The translations under genes and the position numbers were made by a program. From Hermatobates lingyangjiaoensis (taxonomy: Eukaryota > Arthropoda > Insecta > Hemiptera > Hermatobatidae), in contig JAPFBL010000104.1 in NCBI GenBank assembly GCA_026182355.1, positions 2,039,501-2,103,500 on the forward strand: a stretch of 64,000 nt of DNA. The letters run 5' to 3'. Below the pieces are notes generated by a model. That model was not told the origin of the DNA and searched no databases. It saw only the letters and a program-made list of their open reading frames with translations. This document shows positions 56,961 through 64,000 of the stretch, in pieces (positions within the stretch are counted from its first letter, which is position 1; each line of letters opens with the position of its first letter).

Positions 56961-59900
56961 AATTTCTGTTTTTCATTCGTGCTTCTCAAAGTTATTAATG
57001 TATGTATATAAAATGTCTGTGTAGTTCGGATTTTGAAGTTAAATGTCCTAGTAGAACCTTTAGTTAGGTGGATTATTATATAGACAGTTACAGACAAACA
57101 AACATCGAAACAAACTATCTATGTTTTGAAATTGGTCATTACCAAGATAACAAACACTTATAGATAATTAGCAAAACATATAGCTTTCAGCTATAATAGT
57201 AAAAAGTTTAGCTGTTTTCTTCTAAAACGAGTGCTGTACTCTTGATGACCAAGTTTGCATTGTATAAGTAAGCTTTTGTAGACATTAAAATAAATAAATA
57301 AATAAGCTTTTGTATATTTCCATTAAAATAAAAAAGATTTATTATTAAAATGTATGATTAGTTGTTATAGGTCTTGACATTAGAATAGGGGTCATATTGT
57401 CCTATTACACATGCGCCAAGTATGCTGCATGTTAAGTAACATAGCGTATAAGTTCAATTATAAACTTAATAATATGGGTTGAGGGAATCTTTTTGTACAT
57501 TCCGTGGTCTTAGTTAAGAATTGCAGAAGTTTTTCCGCCTCTTTTAGACGATTGTTTCACAGTCACGAAGTAAGTTTCAGAAGTTTCTTCCTCTTAGAAG
57601 CAATTTTTTTTTTCTTTTTCAAGACCTAGTTGATGTAAATGATACCATTAAAAAATGTTCCCTTACAAATTCCCCACATAATTTTAAATAATTCTTAAAA
57701 ATATATATTATAGCAATTAAACGTGTTGATTCTGATAGAATTAATCTTTTTGAAAATATTATACCTAGATGGTCTAACAAATTTTGATTGATTCCTGACT
57801 ATGAATAGTCTCATAGTCGTGTTTAGAGAAATTTAGGCGTAACATAAAGGCTGACCTCATTATCAATTCATCCACAGCAGAATTGTTCAACTCCTTCCTT
57901 TGCTAAGCCGCCTCTACCTCATGTTCCCGAACACAAGTATCCACAAGGGATTTAACTAATTTCTTTGGGCAGGATATTTGATTGATGTCAGACACAACAA
58001 TCTTTTATACCTCAACCAGAAAGTGAAGCATTTGATATTTTTTTTAAATTTAATTCTAAATTCTTTAAGTAAGTAGATGTAATTAAACATAATTTATGCA
58101 TAACAATGGCCTAGTTTTCATGAAGAATTTTTAGAACTATAAAACATTTACTTATTTCATTTCTTAGATTCATTTCAGCTTACAGAAGATTGGTAAAGTC
58201 AAATTTATGACCTTAAGATGTAATAGTTGGTTATTTAGTATGCTTTGGATAATTTTGTAAGCTGTCAGGGGATAACGTGTTGGCTTAGCGACATATTTAA
58301 TAAAAATAGGGGGTGATGCAATTTCAGGAGGGGATATTTTGATTTAGTGAGGGTCGGTGGCAAGAATGACTCTGGCTGGAAGGGGATGATTTAGAGGGCT
58401 CTTTGTCGGAGGGCGCAGGAGGGCTTGAGGGCGTAAACCTCAGTAAACCTATCAACTTGGTCCTAACTACCGTGTTAGCTTGCCCAGTCTGTCCTTCGCT
58501 TCGAGTGTCAAACTTAAACACCCCAAATACTCTACATCTAAACTAGGCTTTCTAATACTTTTGTTCATTAACTAAATAATGCCAAACTAAACTTTATAAA
58601 CATTAAAAACGAATTATTTTAATCCAGTTCTAGGAATTAAAATAAACCAATTTGGTATCTCGAAGTCGGTCCTCAAAGTAAAACACGATTAGTATATAAA
58701 ATTAAATATGACAGTAATTATTAACGCAATTTTAGAAATTAGTGAGATTATAAAATAAGATTATTCTGTGTCATAAAGTATGTACATATTTTTTTGATGA
58801 AGTTATTCTTTTTGTTGATCCTTCTTTACGGGTTTCAGAATCCTGACGTTTGATACATCATGAGGCACTTTAACTGTGAACTACTTTTCCTCTTCGATCA
58901 TCTCCATTCTTCATTTCTATTAATTTTGGCGTGTTGCTCAAACAATTCGTAATCGTGAGTGTATATCTCCTTTCTGTTTCTTCTTACCTTGAAGCACAGA
59001 TTAAACAACTCTTGCAAGTTACTACCTTGATTTTTCAAAATTAGCCGACTGTCAACAAACAGCAACTTTGGTAAACTGTCATCATGCCTATTGAAACCTT
59101 CCGTGTTGAACTACAGAAAACACTAACCCTAGCAATTCTCAGACGCTCCAATCATTTAAATCTAAATAACTTCTTCATTTACAATAAACAATGTCCTCCA
59201 TTGTTTTTGCTCATATTAAAAATTAAACATTTTATTCTGCTTCAATATTCCATCAGTTTACCAAATGCAATTTCTCTTTATACAGCCCTTCATAATTACC
59301 TTCATACGATAGACATCTCTTACTTTTAATTATTATAACTACAACTACAGCAAGTAAAACAAAACTGGCAAAGATTCTTTACTTGGTCCAAAAGAAATTT
59401 CAAAGTGAATTACTTTAAACAAATTATTATTACTCATTTCAAACTTGTCATAGTATTGTTATCAATCATTTTTATGTTTAAATGTTGGAATATGGTCAGT
59501 GGGCATTTATTCCTTTTTTATTTATTTGTAAGGAAAGTTTTATTTAACCATATATAATTATAAAAGGGCAAGAAATATAATTAAAACATTTTGATTTTGG
59601 GCGCAAGATTTATGTCTGGAGCACCTTGGTATGCCAGAAATGTCGGTAGTAATTGGTATTTGAGTTTGAAATCAATCGAGGTTGGTGAGAACTTAGGGCA
59701 CTAAGACTTCATCTCATTCAAACCTTCTTGTCCAAAGTCTATGCTAGATGTGTAGGCCATCTCCACAATTGTGTACGGTGCTGAAAAATAAAAATATATT
59801 TATCCTAGACTGACTACTTTATCCACGATTCAGGGACTTAGCAGCAGATGACGAGAAAGAATGTAGGTGACAAACTAAACAAATCTCAACTGTTATATAC

Positions 59901-62405
59901 CTACTGGCCTCATATTGACATTAAATAAGATAACTCAGCAGCAGTAGGTCCATTACAACGCGCGCGTTAGAACGTGTGCATATTCATTATTTGCAACTAG
60001 GAGAACCAATAGCTGAAACTTTCTCAAACTTACTAATACTTTAAAATTCTACCATATGCACGATATGTACATCTTAAATTCTGTACTGTATGTACCTCAA
60101 TATATAATTGATGTATTATTGTCAATTAACTGACTACAGATGTTAATAAGTTTAGCCAACTTTCGTTAAAACATCAAAGTGAAACACTTGTTTATGAAGT
60201 GAAACACTTATTATACTCTTTATTGTGCTTCTGCTTCTTTAACAGTTAAAATGTTTGGGCTGTAAAGTAGTTTATGATATCCGTTGTAGTAACATAGCTC
60301 TATCAAACTTTCTATATTTAATTTAATTTAATTTTATATACAAACTTTAGTTTCAGAAAATGTAATAACTGATTAATATTAATGCATAATTTTACTTCAT
60401 ACTGACATTAATGTCACGGAGTAACAAACCTTATCATTTTTTTTTTTATTAATTGGCATTTATTATTCGCGAGAGTCATTCGCAATTAATGGGGTCAAAG
60501 GTTGAGTTGTAATGTGTTTGAGAGAATGCCTAATTATTTAAAACAAGGGCTCTACTCTTGATGATCAACTTGCTCGGGATAAAAATAAAACATTCATGAG
60601 GCTCAAATGCAAATCAGACTCGAGTGTTTTTAAACTTTAATGAAACTTTTCATGTCACTTCAGCTCAAAATGAGTGTAAACACAAAACTCACTTGTACTC
60701 GTATTGCTCAAAGTGTATTAGTGAATTCTATCACCATCTATCGTTATAATCGCCCGTAATAAGCCATGAAAATATCACATATGCAATGATTCTAATAAAT
60801 TTAATTCTCCATTGTTGATATTGAAAATAACTCAGATTGTACAATACGACTGAACTAAAATATTCTTGTCAAACTGTCACAGAATGCTAAAGCGTTAACT
60901 TTACTCTACGATTACTCAAAAATCTGGATAATCCTTTTAAAGCATGGTTGGTTTTAAACTAATTTATATTCAAATATATGTCAATAGACAAATCCTAATG
61001 CATTTTATTAAGTACATTCTGTTTTGAAACATTTTGACTAGTGGAAGGTATTATTTGATTTGCTTTTAAAGTAAACACATTTAGCATCTATCAACATCTA
61101 GTGTTCATTATTTGAGCAATCAGTTACTGTATTTGCTAATAATGTGTGCACTAATGAAATTAGTCCTTATAAAAAAAGATTTTTAAAACGTGGAGCATTT
61201 TTCCACAAAACTTATTTCCTATAAACTTATTGCTACTATAATTTTAAATTTTTCAACTCTAAATATGTGATTTCCATAATAATTTGATTATTCCAAGACA
61301 TCTTAACTGGATTAGGTAACAACAACAAAATATGTAAAACTTACCACATTTTATTACCATATTTAAGTTGTAAATTAGTCTATCTAAGCTTATTTTAATA
61401 AAGTGAAAGTTTATTCCAGCACGTAATTGAAAATATTAAAAATAAGTTTAATTCTTTATATCTGTTTAAGAAATAACAAACCAAAATTGCAAAAAATATT
61501 TCGAAATTTGAAAAAACTTATTAGGTAAAATATTAGGTGAATGATCGAAAGCTATGTAGAGTATTCTCATTGAAACTGTTCGACTAGTTCTACAATCATT
61601 ATAAAAAGAATAAAATATTGCTACCGATTTGTTTCTACATTTTAAATAATTAATTTTAAAACACAGACATGGCTACATGGCGAGATTGACTATGAAATGT
61701 GATAGTGGGGAACAAGAGAAAGGAACAAGCGAAGTGAAGGCAGGTCTGAAAAAACAGGACACAAAGGGCTTTCAGGACGTACTCATTGTACGACTACTTG
61801 GTGCTCGGCTTCATAACCTAGATTTATAGCATTGTCTACCGCATGAAATAAAGACCAACTGAATTAACTAGATACGAGGGGAAACCGTGCGGGGAATAAT
61901 TCAGTAATGAGTATATCTTTTACTAACTCATATGTTCCCACAAATAAAAAGATAACCTTGATTTTTATTAAACCTTTCTTAATTATCTTAAAATATTTGT
62001 TTATGCCGCATACCATTAGCTTCATTATTCAGTTGACTAGCATTTAAATAAATCAGGTTTCACTCAGTTTTCCAGGTTTAAATCTAATTCTGACTGCCCT
62101 CATTTCATTTTTATTTACAATTTTCTTAAAGCCCTATAAAATAGAAGAAAATACAATATTATTAAAAAAATCAACAATTGGTCATATAGTAAAAGATACC
62201 GGCAATTGCATCATATTCAAAAGAGGCATTAGTAAATTGTAAAAATGTGCACCAACTTAAAGAATTAAGAACAATTGATTTTGAATTGACTTAGTCTTGA
62301 AGATATCTAGAAATATAGACAAACAGTTTGTTTATGTTTTTTATTAGAATATTTTGAAACTTGACCAAAGTTTGAGAAGAGAAATAGGCAAATATATCAA
62401 TTATC
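56961..62405. other. Non-coding stretch
   Basis: No gene is recognised. A GC-rich island at 58320-58520 is listed separately. A second less AT-rich patch at 61680-61880 has no motif. Confidence 0.6.
58324..58521 (-). CDS. Hypothetical Ser/Pro-rich frame in a GC-rich island
   Basis: A 65-codon minus-strand frame (LLRFTPSSPPAPSDKEPSKS, then SPSSQSHSCHRPSLNQN) sits in the most GC-rich short segment of the right half of the window. It has no recognised domain and no clear splice sites. It may be an exon fragment, a mobile-element piece or chance. Confidence 0.15.
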   Translation of the reverse strand: MFKFDTRSEGQTGQANTVVRTKLIGLLRFTPSSPPAPSDKEPSKSSPSSQSHSCHRPSLNQNIPS

Positions 62406-62407
62406 AA

Positions 62408-62480
62408 ACCACAATATCAACTCGGAAAATAAAGACGAATATCTTTCAACCGTAACAAGCGGTCTTCGCCAGATTCAAAA
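62408..62480 (-). mobile_element. PLE 3' terminal repeat (family A)
   Basis: Minus strand: CTGGCGA (62472-62466), AG, hairpin ACCG-CTTGTTA-CGGT, T, GAAA (62447-62444), GATATTCGTC, ending ATTGTGGTTTGATAATTGAT. It is about 175 bp after the PLE stop. It identifies the family A foldback arms as PLE ends. Confidence 0.82.
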
Positions 62481-62648
62481 CCCAACTGAAACATTAGATG
62501 CAGAAATATCAAGGGAAAGGGGCTGAGAGAAGAGGGTGGGAAGTGTGGTATTTTAAAAGGGTGTAAAGTGTAAAGTGAAGGGACAAAGATCCAGGCAGTG
62601 ATTTTTGGGGAAACAAAGGAGTACAGTAAGAAGAGCAAAAACTATCCG

Positions 62649-63665
62649 CTAGCTGTCAACCCTCTTTGAAGAGGCTATTGCCCTCATGACGAAAGTATCA
62701 AGTTTGAAGAGACCGTTACTAATGTTTATAATATTTGATATATTAAATTTAATTTGAGACGATTCAATAATATTTCTTAACAACATTGATTTTTCATAGG
62801 TAATAAATTTATCTCCTGTCCAATCAATATGATGATTTTCATTTTTTATATGCAAGAATAAGGCACTACTTTTGTCTTGTCTACATACGTTGTAATGGTG
62901 TTGTTTTACACGTGTCTTTAATGATTTACCAGTTTGACCAATATAAATTGTATGGCAATTTTTGCACGGAATTTTATAAATACCAGCGGACTCCAATTCG
63001 CTGGGAGAGTTTTTTATTAACATATTACCCACGTTATTACGATTAGAAAACACTATATTAAAATCAAGTTGTTTGGCTAATCTTGGAAGGGGGTCCAATG
63101 ATTCGTGGTATGGCAAAACTATAGAATTTGATAATAAAAGGGGCTCTGTTGAAATATTAGGGAAAGTTTCCTTAGGGTATTTTAATGATAGGACAATTGA
63201 CCTAATGTTATTAATCTCATCATTAAGGAATTCAGGGAAGCATACTCTTAATACCCAGAAAAACATATTTCTAAAAACATAAATTTTAACATTTCTTGGA
63301 TGGGAGGAATAGAAATGGGCATACGAAAGTACGTCAGTGGGTTTTCTATATACACTAAAGCGTAACTGTTTCGGTAAACTATGTATCAGGACATCTAAAA
63401 AGGGCAAATTACAATTTACTTCTTCTTCCACTGTGAACTGGATTGTCGACACTAATTAATGTAATTTTATTAGAAAAACATCTCTATTTATAGATTTAGG
63501 ACAGATGCATAGTATATCGTCAACATATCTTGAACATTTAACATGACTAGACAATATTGAGCTTAACATTTTAGTTTCAAAAAATTTCATGTATATATTA
63601 CTCAGAAAGAGGGAATAAGCAGTTATCCATTGCAAGCACATATTTTTGTTTATAAAAAAAGTCAC
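62649..63665 (-). pseudogene. PLE reverse transcriptase palm/thumb plus GIY-YIG nuclease, one stop
   Basis: Penelope-like elements encode an RT followed by a GIY-YIG nuclease. From 63665: NIYMKFFETKMLSSILS, then KCSRYVDDILCICPKSINRD, where YVDD is the RT active site. A single in-frame TAA (63456-63458) falls at LIKLH-stop-LVSTIQFTV, and the frame continues unchanged: NCNLPFLDVLIHSLPKQLRF, SVYRKPTD, a thumb region, then SAGIYKIPCKNCHTIYIGQT with GKSLKTRVKQHHYNVCR (GIY, CxxC, YIG, catalytic R). YEKSMLLRNIIESSQIKFNI follows with the glutamate, ending at 62649. The 5' RT motifs are missing: at 63666 the sequence jumps to CACGTGTTTATGTGAAATC and a TA array, the outer end seen in every family A foldback. 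The best PLE copy in the window. Confidence 0.9.
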
Positions 63666-63683
63666 GTGTTTATGTGAAATCTT
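63660..63683 (-). mobile_element. PLE 5' outer end joined to truncated RT
   Basis: The minus strand reads AAGATTTCACATAAACACGT GAC, identical to the outer left end of the family A foldbacks. It touches the truncated RT frame on one side and (TA)n on the other. Confidence 0.82.
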
Positions 63684-63701
63684 GTTATATATATATATAT
63701 A
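63684..63701. repeat. (TA)n microsatellite
   Basis: Short TA array at the outer boundary of the PLE. Confidence 0.92.
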
Positions 63702-63702
63702 C

Positions 63703-64000
63703 TAAAACCACACATAGAAATAATAAACACTCACTATTATATTTTGAGTATCTCGTCAACAGGTAGAATGGTGTGAGTCGCTCCAAAGTTAAGAGACAAT
63801 AGTTCGTGAAATCATTTTATTTTACTGTTAATATAAATATATATATCAAAATTAGAGTAGAAACTGTAATACGGAGTTAAAAATAAGAATAAAAGATTTC
63901 GATAAATGAACTTTGCTTAATGGTATTATATTTGTTCTTCAATCAGAGAGAATTCTGTGATATGAGACTTATAACTGGTAGGAGTGATATTATTGTAACT
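63703..64000. other. Non-coding window end
   Basis: No gene is recognised. Confidence 0.6.

Noticed and set aside
1..64000. CRISPR array, bacterial operon or phage content
   Set aside because: No spacer-repeat arrays or prokaryotic gene organisation; introns and eukaryotic transposons dominate.

Overview
This is an animal, most probably arthropod (insect-like), nuclear DNA window. It is very AT-rich, full of (TA)n microsatellites and almost gene-free. The only host coding sequence I can defend is two isolated exons. One is a 153-bp minus-strand exon at 3737-3889 encoding the HGES / EWNSGNPYDGSVLASYG segment of a neuroligin (cholinesterase-like adhesion protein), with both splice sites visible. 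The other is a plus-strand terminal exon at 56426-56677 encoding the C-terminus of mitochondrial Hsp70 (mortalin/HSPA9), with a polyadenylation signal. A mitochondrial-presequence-like start at 53450 may belong to the same locus, but no middle exons are visible. No bacterial-style operons, rRNA, tRNA or CRISPR arrays were seen.

The rest is mobile-element debris. From left to right: a 622-bp hAT-like MITE with 8-bp target duplication (441-1062); Penelope-like element (PLE) scraps at 1589-2641; an internally deleted mariner (5794-6708) that lost two catalytic aspartates; a PLE GIY-YIG fragment (7735-8190); a long AT-rich desert; a cluster of TA-flanked foldbacks and PLE pieces (18.1-19.8 kb and 21.3-26.8 kb); a nested region at 32.1-39.0 kb; PLE 3' ends at 42.8-43.6, 55.5-56.4 and 62.4-63.7 kb; a repeat at 47.3-48.5 kb; and a LINE RNase-H tail with clean target duplications at 52.1-52.9 kb, plus a second tail of the same LINE at 45.5 kb.

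The main pattern worth attention is structural. At least fourteen PLE-like ends share a hammerhead-like core (CTGANGA, usually one extra base, a short hairpin, then GAAA). Where a PLE reading frame and its 3' end are both present, this core lies about 130-250 bp after the stop codon. The abundant TA-flanked palindromes are head-to-head copies of these PLE ends. At 32.1-39.0 kb a PLE appears to be split by a 6.2-kb insertion flanked by direct copies of an unidentified 2.1-2.5 kb repeat. One of those copies has had its middle replaced by a nearly perfect 1.3-kb palindrome, whose two arms each carry an outward-facing start of the same unknown protein.

All calls come from reading the sequence only. 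Family names rest on recognised motifs, not on database searches.
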